A stretch of DNA of 64,000 bases from Trigonopsis variabilis. Lineage: Eukaryota > Ascomycota > Trigonopsidomycetes > Trigonopsidales > Trigonopsidaceae. The stretch spans positions 186,001 through 250,000 of the forward strand of contig PPXM03000003.1 of assembly GCA_003707065.3 (NCBI GenBank). Direction: 5' to 3'. Below the pieces are notes generated by a model. It was given only the letters and a program-made list of their open reading frames with translations. It was not told the DNA's origin and made no database searches. The position numbers and the translations under genes are program-made. Shown piece by piece: positions 10,232-22,200 of the stretch. The stretch's first letter is position 1; the number at the start of each line of letters is the position of its first letter.

Positions 10232-11155
10232 ATGGTCTTAATCACTCTTGTAGCTAAGAAACCTATAAAAGGACTTCCAAAGACCCTGGATGTCTTGGAA
10301 ACCGATTCTGGATCTATTTTAATTGGAGCGATTGCTCGCGCGGCCAAATTAAATCGCAATCGGATTCGCCTGACCCGGCAAGACTCAACCATCATCGAGC
10401 CTTCCAAGACCGTTGAAGAGAACGGACTACTTGAATTCCCCAGTGTCTTTGTGAAGGATTTAGGTCTGTTATATGTATGATCTTGGAACTAACGATTAGG
10501 TCCCCAGATTAGCTGGAGAGGCGTCTTTATAATTGAGTATATTGGCCCATTACTTATACACCCTATTTTTTTCTTTTTCCAAAAACCAATCTATGGAAAG
10601 AAGTTTGTGCATGCCGAGTATCAGAGCTTAGCCTTTTATTTGATTATGCTTCATTTTCTTAAACGAGAGTATGAGTCGGTTTTTGTTCACAGATTCTCCA
10701 AGGCAACCATGCCTTTACGGAATGTGTTCAAGAACAGCAGCCATTATTGGTTTCTAAGCGGAATTAACCTCGCTTACTTCGTCTATTCACCTTCTTCGGC
10801 AAAGTCGATACCTCAGTGGCAATTGAACGCCTTGACAGTGGTGTTTCTATTTGCCGAGATCTCCAATTTGATAACCCACAAAACCCTCTCAGATCTTCGA
10901 AAGGATGGGTCGACTGAACATAAAATTCCTTATGGTTATGGCTTTGATCTGGTGACTTGTCCCAATTACTTCTTTGAATACATCGCTTGGCTGTCAATCA
11001 CTCTCATGACTCAGTCAAAAGCCAGTCTTTTATTCCTCATTGTCTCCACTGTCCAGATGTGGCTCTGGGCTGTCAAGAAACACAAGTCCTTGAAAAGAGC
11101 TTATGGTGCAAAGTATCCCAAGAACCGAAAGGTAATGTTCCCCTATATAGCTTAG
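10232..11155 (+). CDS. TSC13: Very-long-chain trans-2-enoyl-CoA reductase
   Basis: Two exons, 10232-10463 and 10500-11155, give 295 residues. The 36-nt intron joins VKDLG to PQISWRGVF. The N-terminal ~80 residues are a ubiquitin-like domain as in TECR/Tsc13. The membrane part carries the steroid 5-alpha-reductase C-terminal signature (HKIPYGYGFDLVTCPNYFFE) and ends YPKNRKVMFPYIA. It catalyses the last step of the ER fatty-acid elongation cycle that feeds ceramide synthesis. The donor is GTCTGT rather than GTAAGT; the phase and protein continuity support it. Confidence 0.95.
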
Positions 11156-11405
11156 TTGAGGCTACTTCTGGATGTCTAAGGCTATTAGTATTTACAGGAT
11201 CAAATTGACTTACATATCTGGCTCTGACAAGATGTAGCCGGGCATTGTTCATAGATAGCCCGTCGATATCGTCCCTTGAAACGTTCAGGGAATATAACCG
11301 TTTCAGCCAAATATAACTGGGCACACGTTTTCACGCTGTAGCACCCGTCATCTTTCCAGCCAGGAAGTGGCCAGTCAGCAATGTACTGTGGCGCTGCTCA
11401 CGACT

Positions 11406-11424
11406 GTCGCGTCTATCGCGTCTC
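11406..11424. promoter_or_regulatory. Two ACGCG (MCB-like) motifs upstream of POL31
   Basis: CGCGTC occurs at 11408-11413 and 11417-11422 (ACGCG on the other strand), 30-50 bp before the ATG at 11454. ACGCG is the core of the MluI cell-cycle box bound by MBF at G1/S genes, which suits a replicative polymerase subunit. Function is inferred. Confidence 0.4.
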
Positions 11425-11453
11425 GTCGCCCGTGCTTGGTAACGTCCTCTCAA

Positions 11454-12800
11454 ATGACCCTAGCCCGACAGGAGTGCCACTACGGGGACGTGAAGAAGTT
11501 GAACCAGCCGTTCATTCTAGAGACTAACAATCGTTCTTATACCCAGCAATATGCACATGTTTATTTTGTCCGATTGCGTTGGCTTCGTCAACATGTGATT
11601 CGGTCGTGTGAAGAAAATTGGAGCTCAATGAAAGTCGATGGTCAAACAGTTAAGGGACTGGATAAAGTGTTGGATATCACTAGTGGTTCTGTTGTTTGGG
11701 TCGTTGGAACTGTATATAGAGACATGAAGTTGAAACCTGATATCCTCAAGGACATCAGTGAAGATAAATGGGGTGCACCATCTATATTATCAAATGACAA
11801 GTATACTGACCCAGATACTGATGTTATCAGTTTGGAGGATGAGAGCGGTCGTGTGATCTTGACAGGTGAACTATTAGCAAAGCATCTCCTGGTTACTGGT
11901 ATCGTCATTGGAGTATTAGGTACAGAGACAAATGATGGATTTTTCGATGTCATAGATATCGCCTACCCTGATTTAGCTCCTCAAAGGCCTTTACCTTCTA
12001 CGCGTGTCAGCCCTAAATATCTTGCTTTGGTCTCTGGCTTCGATCTAGATTCTTACGCCTACGAATCTTTTGAAACTCAATTATTCCTTGATTTTATATC
12101 TGGTGACCTCTCTTGTCCTGAAATGGTCTCAAAGCTATCAGCAATAAAGCATCTTGTGATAGCCGGAAACTCGCTCTCGCCAATGTCTAACAACCCAAAT
12201 TCTTCCGGGTCTTTTAGCCACGTTGCATCTTCCTTTGCTCTCCGTCCTACAGAGGTCCTTGATAGCATTCTAGCTGATGTCTGTCAATCAATCGATGTCT
12301 CCCTCCTTCCCGGTCAGAATGATCCTGCTGAGCCTAGTATGCCTCAGCAACCACTGCACTTCGCAATGCTCCCCGTCTCTAAACAGTTTCTCTCCTCCTC
12401 CCTTAACCTTTCTACTAATCCGAGTTGGCTGGATATCGACGGCATTCGGGTTTCCGGCTCTTCAGGTCAGAACGTGCTCGACGTTCTGAAATATACCATT
12501 GCAGATTCTCCAATTGATGTGCTGTCTTCCATTCTCAGCTGGCGGCATTGTGCGCCTTCTGCCCCGGATACCCTTTGGTCCTACCCTTTCACCCACCGTG
12601 ACCCTTTTATCCTCACCGAAACTCCTCATATCCTCTTTGCAGGCAATATGCCCGAATTCTCTTCGCGACTGGTGCAGGGTCCCGAGGGTCAGCAATGTCG
12701 AATTATATGTATCCCTAGGTTTTCCCAATCCCATCAAATCGTCCTGGTGGACCTCAACTCTCTCGATTGTGATGTTGTTTCGTTTGCCTGCGGCCCATGA
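11454..12800 (+). CDS. POL31: DNA polymerase delta small (B) subunit
   Basis: 448 residues from the first in-frame ATG at 11454; the open frame extends to 11367 only through GTG. After an N-terminal region beginning ECHYGDVKKLNQPF come the OB fold (DKVLDITSGSVVWVVGTVY to IAYPDLAPQRPLP) and the inactivated calcineurin-like phosphoesterase domain (YLALVSGFDLDS, HLVIAGNSL). This is the POLD2/Cdc1/Pol31 architecture. The subunit bridges the catalytic subunit and Pol32 and is essential for DNA replication. Translation from an upstream exon cannot be excluded, because a short GTAACG...CGACAG stretch near the start looks intron-like. Confidence 0.93.
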   Translation: MTLARQECHYGDVKKLNQPFILETNNRSYTQQYAHVYFVRLRWLRQHVIRSCEENWSSMKVDGQTVKGLDKVLDITSGSVVWVVGTVYRDMKLKPDILKDISEDKWGAPSILSNDKYTDPDTDVISLEDESGRVILTGELLAKHLLVTGIVIGVLGTETNDGFFDVIDIAYPDLAPQRPLPSTRVSPKYLALVSGFDLDSYAYESFETQLFLDFISGDLSCPEMVSKLSAIKHLVIAGNSLSPMSNNPNSSGSFSHVASSFALRPTEVLDSILADVCQSIDVSLLPGQNDPAEPSMPQQPLHFAMLPVSKQFLSSSLNLSTNPSWLDIDGIRVSGSSGQNVLDVLKYTIADSPIDVLSSILSWRHCAPSAPDTLWSYPFTHRDPFILTETPHILFAGNMPEFSSRLVQGPEGQQCRIICIPRFSQSHQIVLVDLNSLDCDVVSFACGP

Positions 12801-12850
12801 TTAAACATCTACATGGGATGCTTTGTCTCGTCAGCTTAATCTATATACAA

Positions 12851-14623
12851 TCAGAGTCCCTTGACCACATAGTCTCCTTTTCGTGAAGCTCCTTGTCCAT
12901 AATCGTCGTCAACGCCAAACTCTGCATAGGCCAGCGTCCGTCTCTGGGGTGACACGGCTAAGCGGTTCAACAATCTAACTGCTGTTTCTGGTACAAATGG
13001 CTGCATCATGATTCCAATCACCCTGAGAGTTTCAGTGATATGATATACAACGTAGTCCTTAACAATCTCATCACCCGAGCTGCGGAGGTCCCACGGTGCC
13101 ATGTCAGTCATATACTTATTAGCCAATCCAGCAACCAAGACGATATCCTGTAGTGCCTTACCAAAGTTGAACACTAGCACAGAATCGTCGACCACGGCCC
13201 TTAAAGCGTTAATTTGCGCACTGAGAACGGATGCATCATGGGTTACAGCGTTCGGACGGGCTATGAACCGTTGTCTGGCAGCCTGATCAGAGTAATTTTT
13301 GACGGCCCGGTGGATGTTAAAGTTGGGCGCGCAGACCCGCGAACAGAGATTGGATATTTTGCCGTAGACATTTGCATTCCAGAGCTCAATTAGTGATTCA
13401 GTCGAGTAACTATTATCGGCCAGGATCGCGCCCATACGCAAGAGAGCGAATCGCGCCGGGTCAGCACCTCCCCCACGCTCGATGATCAGAAAAGGGTCGA
13501 CGACATTGCCTACTGACTTCGACATTTTTGTTCCTTGGAATAGCCAATGTGCGTGCACCAATAACTGCTTTGGCGGATCCAAGTCAAGAGCCATCAGAAG
13601 GGCTGGCCAGTAGATAGCATGAAAGCGAACGATATCTTTACCGACTACTTGGACATCCGCAGGCCAGCCATTGAGAGAGGCCTGTTCTGTGGTATCCCAT
13701 GGGAAATCTCTCGCGGTCAGATAATTAGCCAGGGCATCAATCCAAACGTACATGACATTATCAGGATCGCCGGGAACAGGAATCCCCCATTGATATCTAT
13801 CTTTCGGTCTAGAGATACTCAAATCATTAAGGCCACCATATACATGACGATAGACATCCTTTTGATGGTTAAGTGGGAAGATTGCATTAGGGTGTTTGGA
13901 GTAATGTTCCAGCAATTGATCTTTGAATAAAGATAAACTGAAAAAATAGCTTTCTTCACTAGTCCATCTAACCAGTTTTCCGGTCTCCTTCGAGAAATAA
14001 GCTTGTAAACCTGTTTTAGGGTCGACTTTCACTTCTACCTGATTCTGAGGGTAAAACGTTTCGTCAGAATCACAATAGAAGCCTTCATGGAACCCTTTAT
14101 AGATAAACCCCTTTTCTAGTAACGTGTTCCAAATTTCGGTGACCCGTGATTTATGATCTTCATGAGTAGTTCGAATGAACCGGTTCGCTTTAATATTGGC
14201 GGCTTTGACCAACTCCTGGAACAGCTCCGAAGCAGCGTCACAAAATTCTTTTGTTTCCATGTTTGAGGCTTTGGCAGCTTGATAAACCTAGTACCGTCAG
14301 CTTTAGGTCATTCTGAGTAATGAACCTTGATTCCATGTTCATCAGTCCCGGTTAAAAGATAGGCTGGACTACCTGTCTTCAATTCAGCATAACGTTTCAA
14401 AGTATCAGCGAGGATCAAAGTGTATAAGTGTCCAATGTGAGGAGCTTTCTAGTCAGAATTCGAATCTGTCAGCCTAACTCGTCTTACCTGCATTGACGTA
14501 AAATATAGGAGTCGTCACATAATAGTGATCTTTAGATCTCAAGCATGATGATAAAGAGAACCGGCGATTAATTGGATTCGATCCTAATAACCGCCGTCGA
14601 AACCCTAAGAAGAGTGCCTGCAT
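12851..14623 (-). CDS. MSM1: Mitochondrial methionyl-tRNA synthetase
   Basis: Three exons (14488-14623, 14326-14444, 12851-14287) give 563 residues. Introns are 43 and 38 nt. The N terminus (MQALFLGFRRRLLGS) is a mitochondrial presequence. The catalytic HIGH motif is split by the first intron (YYVTTPIFYVNA joined to APHIGHLYTL), and the KMSKS motif appears as GTKMSKSVGN. The second intron lies after DEHGIK. It charges mitochondrial initiator and elongator tRNA-Met. It lacks the long C-terminal tail of the cytosolic enzyme. Confidence 0.95.
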
Positions 14624-14848
14624 GGAGTGGATATTTAGCGATACAAACCAGTGGACAGGTGACTCACAAGGTTGAGTCGGATCATTCAACAAAGAGAGTA
14701 CCACTGGAGACAGGATGAGTGTATGATGCTACTGGAGAAAAACTAATAGCAGGGTTTTCAAAAGTCTCCAAAGGAGCTTTGTAATGAATTGTGTTCAAGT
14801 AAGTTTACAGACAAGCTTTGAAAGCAACTCTTTCCTATCTTCGGAAAA

Positions 14849-15304
14849 ATGTCAAACTCTGTTGTCCTTTTTCTTCTGATATGGATGATCTCAATGATAT
14901 GCTGTCTAACTTCAGAATCTCTTGATTTCATGACCAAATATTATGAAACTCTCGATAAACAGCGGGCTCTCATTCCAAGCTTGTTTCTTGAGGATGCTCC
15001 CATTGTTTACGACGGAAATCCTTTACTTGGGGGAATTATATTTGGTCAGATGTATCAAGTGATGCCTAATACTTATCATCGAGTGCTAGGCCTGGATAGT
15101 CATCCGTTAATCATTGGGCCTGATGGGACTGGATCAGTCATGGTTACAGTCAACGGCATTGTTAAATTTGACGATTTGACCGAGAATACTTGCGGGTTTA
15201 ATGATAGTCTCATGCTAAAACCGGGGCCAACTGGAGCTTTCTTGGTAGCCACATCATGCTACCGTCTGCTCTATAAACCTTCAGACGCTACTGTTATCAT
15301 ATAG
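14849..15304 (+). CDS. NTF2-like mRNA export cofactor, NXT1/p15 type
   Basis: 151 residues from 14849, or 136 from the in-frame ATG at 14894. The NTF2-like fold is recognisable from DFMTKYYETLDKQRALIPSLF, YDGNPLLGG, VNGIVKFDDL and ATSCYRLLYKP, which align along the whole length of animal p15/NXT1. NXT1 pairs with the NXF1/Mex67 receptor at nuclear pores. The first ~20 residues are oddly hydrophobic and end in CTAACTTCAG, so an unrecognised intron or a downstream start is likely; no GT donor gave a matching phase. It diverges from MSM1. Confidence 0.78.
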   Translation: MSNSVVLFLLIWMISMICCLTSESLDFMTKYYETLDKQRALIPSLFLEDAPIVYDGNPLLGGIIFGQMYQVMPNTYHRVLGLDSHPLIIGPDGTGSVMVTVNGIVKFDDLTENTCGFNDSLMLKPGPTGAFLVATSCYRLLYKPSDATVII

Positions 15305-15497
15305 TAGTGGAAGACCTCTTAATATTTGGCAGATAAACTCTCAGCAGTGAAATGTGATCAAGTGCTTCTGTGACGGAGTCATCATGGTGTTACTTTCGGC
15401 CTTGCCTCTACATCCTTATTGTCTTGAACTGTATACTATACACCAATGTACATTATCTTCAAAATCATCATCAAAAGAATTAAATCTAATGCATAGT

Positions 15498-15845
15498 CTA
15501 TTTATCCTCAGTGTCTTTTCGCGATCGCTTTCGATCTCCTTGTCCGTCTTCATCAAGGCCACGTTTTCCTGGCTTCAACCCACCTCCACCCTTCTCTTCA
15601 CTTGCTCCTGTAGTTGTTGGTGGTAGGCCTCGGATATCTCGCTGGATCCGCTGAAGTTGCTGTAAAACATAGTCATGACCAGCTCCTCCTCGACTATCAC
15701 CCAGAACGCTTGATGTCCCCGATCGATTCGTGTCAATATAAGCAGTCAAAATCTTATTGGCTTCATCTCGTGACACGCGATCTGTGGCTGTGATATGAAT
15801 CGACACTATATCCTGTCCTGAACCTCCTGGTCCTACCATACCCAT
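15498..15845 (-). CDS. RPA14: RNA polymerase I subunit RPA14/Ker1
   Basis: 115 residues from the ATG at 15845. The segment DIVSIHITATDRVSRDEANK and the signature LQQLQRIQRDIRGLPP align with yeast Rpa14, in the same order and spacing. The C-terminal third is a Gly/Lys/Arg/Asp-rich tail (GKRGLDEDGQGDRKRSRKD) with nuclear-localisation character. Rpa14 forms part of the Pol I stalk with Rpa43. The frame stays open upstream of the ATG (FEEQDQVERSRIKGTG), so an upstream exon adding residues is possible. Confidence 0.8.
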   Translation of the reverse strand: MGMVGPGGSGQDIVSIHITATDRVSRDEANKILTAYIDTNRSGTSSVLGDSRGGAGHDYVLQQLQRIQRDIRGLPPTTTGASEEKGGGGLKPGKRGLDEDGQGDRKRSRKDTEDK

Positions 15846-16151
15846 GACTCCAGTCCCTTTGATCCGTGACCTTTCCACCTGATCTTGTTCTTCAAACCTG
15901 GATCTCGGTTGATGTCTCGAGATATCAGATCGATCTTCCTGTCTTCAATGCAGCTCCTTGCTTGGCTTTTTGGCTACTCCTCCCAGACTGGGACTTGTGT
16001 TTTGGTGATTGTCGTCGGGAACGCTAGACCCGTTACCATGGTCCCTGGGCGTGCCCGTCCCTGTCCGCGGTTCTACTGTGTCACATCCTTTTTTCCCTCG
16101 CTTTTTCTTACACAGAAGCACGTGACCTCTGCCTCTTTTTCTCTTGTCTCA
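15846..16151. other. Divergent promoter region RPA14 / bL34m
   Basis: 306 bp separating two divergently transcribed small genes for rRNA synthesis and mitochondrial ribosomes. Open minus-strand stretches here are basic and Ser-rich; they might be an upstream RPA14 exon, but I could not build a supported model. Confidence 0.35.
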
Positions 16152-16512
16152 ATGTTCTCCTATTTTTCATCGTATGTACACTATTGATGTTGAATTAACC
16201 TTTAGATTTCGTGCCATCACTAGAAGTCTTCCTACGTTGGTCTCTTCTAGGCCGTTCTCAATGGCATCCGTTGAACCTTTCCAACCAGCTCTAACTTCCG
16301 TATCTCGACGGCCAGGTCTCTCGGGCGTGTATGCATCTTCATGTATTTGGAACCTTGGTGGTGCTCGATTTAAGGCTAGAGGTAACACTTTTCAGCCTTC
16401 AACACTGAAACGAAAACGACGATTTGGGTTCTTATCTCGATTACGAAGTCGAACTGGTCAAAAAGTTTTGCAACGACGAAGGGCTAAAGGACGAAGATGG
16501 TTAACTCATTGA
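16152..16512 (+). CDS. Mitochondrial large ribosomal subunit protein bL34m
   Basis: Best model is two exons, 16152-16171 and 16206-16512, giving 108 residues. The 34-nt intron begins GTATGT and ends TTAACCTTTAG. The spliced N terminus ([17 protein letters not shown]) reads as a mitochondrial presequence. The C terminus is the bacterial L34 signature: a [20 protein letters not shown] core followed by RLRSRTGQ, ending [11 protein letters not shown]. Without the intron, translation would start at 16174 with a less presequence-like leader. It is a structural component of the mitoribosome. Confidence 0.88.
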
Positions 16513-16630
16513 TGGCTGCATCAGTGCTTCTTTCTACGTTACTTTGTATATCATAAACTAAACAATCCGAATTCTGCTATCACAATTATCTTATCGCCTC
16601 TAAGCTATCTACATATTATTCAAGACTTTC

Positions 16631-18949
16631 TCAATTTGAGTTTAATTTCAATGTCCGACGTATTTGATCAATCAGATGCTGTCGTTTCTCGCTCTCAATA
16701 AACAGAGCGCGAACCATATGGACCAGTTCCGAAGAAGTAAAGTCAACCAATGAATTTTGTTCCAAAAGATACTGAATGCTTACCAAGTCGCTTTGAAGAA
16801 TCTCTCCAACATAGCAAAATTTGATCCATCCTGGACAAAACATGGCTGTCGATACCGTGGAGTCAGAATTCCGAAAAATGATCTCCACCCGCTCCATATC
16901 ACCGACATACGATGCCAATATTTCACTCTCTTTGCTGGATATATCTTCCATTGCCAGAATACTCTTCGTTATCGAGGTCACAACCTTTTCAAGCAAGTCG
17001 CCCATCAACTGTAATCGAACCGGGTCGGGTATAAAGTCCTTCCACTCATAGTTCAACTTGCCGAAATACTCTATTGTCTCCATGATAACGGTTGAACAAG
17101 TCCTTTTCTGCGCTCCATCCGTACAATTCACAAATCCATGTGCTTTTTGGAGAACGCGCTCCAACTCCTCCGAATGACTCTTATAGATATCCATCACTTG
17201 TTGGATACATTTCATTTCAATTAAGTCGATGCACTCGCCCCGTCCGATCAGTTTTCGGAGCCCACTAGTAAAATATGAATAATCGTTGAATAAAAGCCAT
17301 TCACATACCCTGTTCTTGGAGTAATACTGAGGTGCGAGTGCCATATACATATCGCAAACACCACTGATAATGCTCAAAATATCAGATACCAGGTCTTTGT
17401 CAACTTCATGACACTTCTTGACCAGGCTCCTGCATATATTGATAATATAAAGGGGCACGGATGAAATTTTATAATGATCACTTATAATTATGGTTCGAGG
17501 AGACCTGTTTCTGTTGACATTTGTTCCCTCAATCTGTTTTCCACTCTCGACTTCCCATGCATCCCATTCATGCGATATCGATCCCGTGAAATCTTTCTTT
17601 CCGCCTTTGTTCCATTCACCCAATTCATCTTTCGTTGCCTGTTCAGCTTCGCTGACTTCTTCGTTCCCCCATGCATCCCATTCATCATTATCATCTTCCT
17701 TTTTACTATCCAGGTCACTGATCTCTTCCTCATTATCCGATGAGCCCCATTCTTCATTCCAGCCGTCATCCGACTTATTTTTGCCTTGTACCAGTTTCTG
17801 CTGATGTTGGGACTCGGCTGGGCTACTCATCACTCGCCTCCTCTCCTGTGAGAAAACAGTCCGGTGAAGGTCGGTCTCTGTGATATCTAAATTTGTCATA
17901 TAAGTTCTGACAACTGCCAAAGATTCGTTTTGCACTTTCATAACCCATGCCAGAGCAAAAGGTTGAAATTCCAGAGGGCAAAGCTCGACAGTCCAGATCT
18001 CATGGACATAAGTATACAGCCTATTCCATGCTTGTTTTGCAGAAGATTCTTGACGGAAATCGTCGGTAAACTCGTCCTGGATGGCATCGGAAATCCTAGA
18101 CACCGCGGCGGGCAAGAAGAGGGCTTTCCATACTAGTGGAGGAATAGCTGGATCCAAGAATTTATGGAACAATTCCAAGACTTTTATAAGCTCATCGACT
18201 AATGTAGAAGGGCTATCATAAGCGCATTTTGTCAGACTGATAGAATTGGTAGAGGTCTTGTTACACTTAAAGCCTTCCCGTTCCTCTATACACGAGACGA
18301 TAAATTCCTCGATGGCTTTTAAAGTCTTTTTTAAAGGCTCAGGTATGATCGTATTGTACAGCAGTAGAAGATTCTCGAGAGGTTGAGCAGTCGCGATAAT
18401 TTGGCCTTCGGAGAATCTGACGATATCCGTCCATGATATTTCATACAGATTTCGGATTGACTTAAGATAAAAAAGGTTAATATCGCGATCTAGTCCTTTA
18501 TATAGCTCGCTATCCCTGATGGAAATGTCAACTCTATCCAACGACTTCCGCAAGGTTTCTAATTCCTTTAATAGCTTGGAATTCATAGGCTGAGATTGCA
18601 AGTTAGTGAATTTCTTATGCAAGCGGTCCAGTATCTCGAAAATGACTAAATCTTCCTGTAAATTTGCTTGACGTTCAAATCTTGACTCATAAATTGCTTG
18701 AGCTTTAGAAAGTTCCTTTAGCGGATCAAGGCCTATATGAGGTCTCTTTGTGCTCTCCATCTGACGTCCAATTTCCTCTAGTCGATTCTTAAGTTAGCTA
18801 TCTCATCAGATCGTCTGATGTCTCACCTTGGACGCGCGCTCTATGCTCTCCAACGCATCTAGAGTCTGCTCAATGATATCAATCTCACCCTTTCCAGCAT
18901 CCTTTAGGACATCTTTCAGTATTAATCCTGGCTCGGCAACCAAGTTCAT
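16631..18949 (-). CDS. ZW10/Dsl1-family vesicle tether subunit
   Basis: Exon 1 (18827-18949) and exon 2 (16631-18775) give 755 residues; the 51-nt intron ends ACTAGAG. The N-terminal region is a long helical coil and the C-terminal half is helical, as in ZW10/Dsl1 tethers. Between them lies an acidic disordered loop with repeated Trp motifs: DDGWNEEWGSS, DEWDAWGNEE, GEWNKGG and HEWDAWEVES. In yeast Dsl1 such an acidic Trp loop binds COPI coats at the ER. Role: capture of Golgi-derived COPI vesicles and, in organisms with an RZZ complex, a kinetochore function. The overall call rests on this architecture more than on a single diagnostic motif. Confidence 0.72.
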
Positions 18950-19288
18950 CGTCTTGCAACAAAACATTGGATTAAATCAAGCAAAGAAAGAGCAAGCGCG
19001 CTCCACGTAGCGCTTCTCCCAAGACTGATGGAAAGCGATAGTACAGCCCAGATTGTTTATGCCTTTAAGCATTATTTACGTCTTCTTCTATAACAATCCT
19101 CTTAACTAACTAAAAAGGTCATCTTTATTTAAAGCGCTTTATTTAGAGCGCTCCCTCATCTGAGAATTTTTCATCTAACTATAAGGCGTTTGTAGCAAGG
19201 CAGTCCCAGTGGAGCACGACAGGTAGCAACAATCTTCGCCCTGAAAGACAAGATTTGGGCCCGGTTTTCTAAAATCGGACGCCGTGCT
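18950..19288. other. Divergent promoter region ZW10-like / M16 protease
   Basis: 339 bp. It contains several AGCGCT hexamers (for example in aaagcgctttatttagagcg near 19132), whose meaning is unknown. No open frame is supported. Confidence 0.4.
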
Positions 19289-22200
19289 ATGACAGGATTT
19301 GTAAAAATAAATGACTTCAGCCTCGAATATTATCCCTGTCGTGTGAGGCAATGGCGATCAGATCGGACTGGCCTGGAACTTATTGTTCTTGATGATAATA
19401 AAGTCACTGTTAATGGAACTTTTGCTTTGAGTACAGCCATCGATAATGATAGTGGATGTCCTCATACACTGGTGAGAAGCTCCTAACAAGGCAAGGTTAA
19501 CAGTTTAGGAGCATCTTATTTTCACTGGCTCGAAAACGTTCCCTTACAATGGCTTACTTGATGTTTTGAGTAATAAGATGTATTCTGATACGAATGCAAT
19601 GACTATGATTGATTCTACTTGCTACACATTGGCTTCTGCCTGTTGGGATGGCTTCAAGACCATCCTACCTGTCTATCTCGATCATATCCTGAATCCTACA
19701 CTCACAGATTCGGCTTATTATACAGAGGTATATTCTCCTCTATTCTGTACTTATAACCGCAGGTCTTTCATCTTGACGGCCAAGCTAAAGAGAGGGGAAC
19801 TGTGTACTCAGAAATGCAGCATTATCAATATGATATGAGCGAACTATCGAGAATACATTCCCGCCGATTACTTTTTCCTACAAGTCATCCTTATGCTGCC
19901 GAAACTGGTGGTCGCTTGGAGAATTTAAGATGGCTTACTAACGATCAAATCAGGCAGTACCATCAATCTAGGTATCGATCAGATAATCTATGTGTGATCG
20001 TTCGAGGCAAGCCTGATATCCCAGAATTGTTAGAAATCATGAACGGCTTCGATGAGTCGCTTCCTGACGTACAAACTCCTTTTAAACGGCCTTTTGTAGG
20101 AGAAAAGCTGCCAAGACTGCCTAAATCGATAGTGAAAACAATTCAAGTTCCTGACAAAGATGAATCGACTGGATCCGTATCTCTATCATTTATTGGGCCT
20201 CCATATTTAAATGAACTCGAAGCAACGGCTCTCCAGACTTTAACTAACTACCTGACGGATTCGGAAATTGGAGTCTTTACCAAAAAGTTTATAGAAGTTG
20301 AAAACCCTCTGTGTAGCTATAGCTATACCTATATGGAATATTTTAATGAGCTCTTTCTCGGTATCGAGTTCTCCGATGTCAATACTGATGAGCTGCAGAC
20401 CCTTTATTCTCTCATTCTCGAGGTTTTGAATCAACAGACATCGGGTGAGTTCAATCTCAGCAACATCAGGAATTGTTTAGAGAGAAATCATTTATCATTC
20501 CTTCAAGATATAGAACTGTACGGCAATCAACTAACAGACTTGTGTACATATGACTATCTCTATGGTAAAAGAGATGGTTCAACTCTCCGCGAACTTGGTT
20601 CAGATAAGATCTTTGGACAACTAATGCAGTGGACAGAATCACAATGGGTCCAATTCTTGAAGAAATGGTTAGTCGATAACACTCACGCTGCCGTTCTTGC
20701 CCGGCCTTCGAAAGATCTATACACTCAGGTCAAAAGTAACGACAAAGAACGATTGAAGGAACGCCAAGAAACGTTTGGTCCTCAGGGCTTGAAGAGATTA
20801 GCAGATAAATTAAAGAAAGCCAAAGAAAAAAACTCTGAGCTCATTCCTGAATCTGTCTTATCTTCATTTAAATCCCCTGGTCCCAAAGATGTGCATTTTC
20901 TTTCTTCTGGCACTGCTAAAGCTGGTCTGGCGAGATTGGATAAGGATTTTGCTCAGAGTCCTGTTCAAGATCTCATTGACAAGAACGAGGAACGACTAGG
21001 AGGCTTCAAATCTTATCTACATTTCGAACATATATTTTCACGGTTTGTCAATTTGACAGTCAGCGTCTCATCTTTTAACGTCCCAGAAGATCTCATGCCC
21101 TATTTTGAACTTTATACTCGCCTCGTATTCAACTCTCCGATAATGCATGCAGGATCCGTTGTTGACCGTGAGACTGTCATATCAGAACTGCGCAAAGCGA
21201 CGGTGAATTTTCAGCAGGTAACTGGCTTGATGGGAAGCCATGAGCAGATTTATTCTCTGGAATGCGATCTTGTCCCGGAAAAGTATCGAGATGCTATCGA
21301 ATGGATTAGAAGATGTATTTTTGATATTCATCTGGATCCCAATTGGATCAAGATTGTCATAGAAATGTTCCTTAAGTCTATCCCGGAAGAAAAAAGGGAC
21401 GCTCCCTCGGTGTTACAGTACGCCATTCACAAGACTTTATACAGTGAGCGAGCGACCAATTATGAATGTGATAAGTTAATAATGGAATCCAATTTTAGAT
21501 CTATCTTTGAGCAGCTTTCTCGAGATCCCGAAAGAGTACTATCAAAACTTCAGAGTACACGGAAGAGGCTTTTCGACCCTTCCAACTTCAAGATTTTCGT
21601 TATTGGAGATTTGAACAAGCTTGATGAACCTGTCTCGGAGTGGAAGACATTCTTTGAATCCTCACCTCATGGAAGTTACTCCATACCACGGACTCTAACT
21701 GTGCTATCAAAGAATGCTCAAGTTCTTGGTAAAAAAGCATATCTTATTCCGCATCCTGGATCCGAAGGATCTCAGGTCCTACTGATTTCTAGAGGTCCTA
21801 CTGCCTATTCTAACCCTGATTTACCTGCCATTCAAGCAGCCATTACTTATCTCGATGTTCCTGAAGGGCCTTTTTGGAATAGCATTAGAGGTGCTGGTCT
21901 TGCTTATGGTTGTAGTCTCCAATTGGACGTCGATGGTGGATTTGTCAAATTCTCCGTTCCTCGAGCTGCAGATCCAATTGCTTGCATAAAAGCGGCATTC
22001 AACGAAACTAGAAAAATAGCTGAAGGTGGACACCACTTGGATCACCATCTTCTAGAAGGCGCTCGGTCCAATATTGTTCATAATATCACGACCAACGAGG
22101 ATTCACCTCATTTTGCTGCCGCTAATAAGATTGTTCACAATGTCCTCAAGCTTGATGGCCCAAATTATATTGAAAAGCACATAGAAAAGGTATTCTCTCT

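Noticed and set aside
17474-17804. Overlapping plus-strand frames rich in Ser/Phe
   Set aside because: They mirror the acidic Trp loop of the ZW10/Dsl1 gene.
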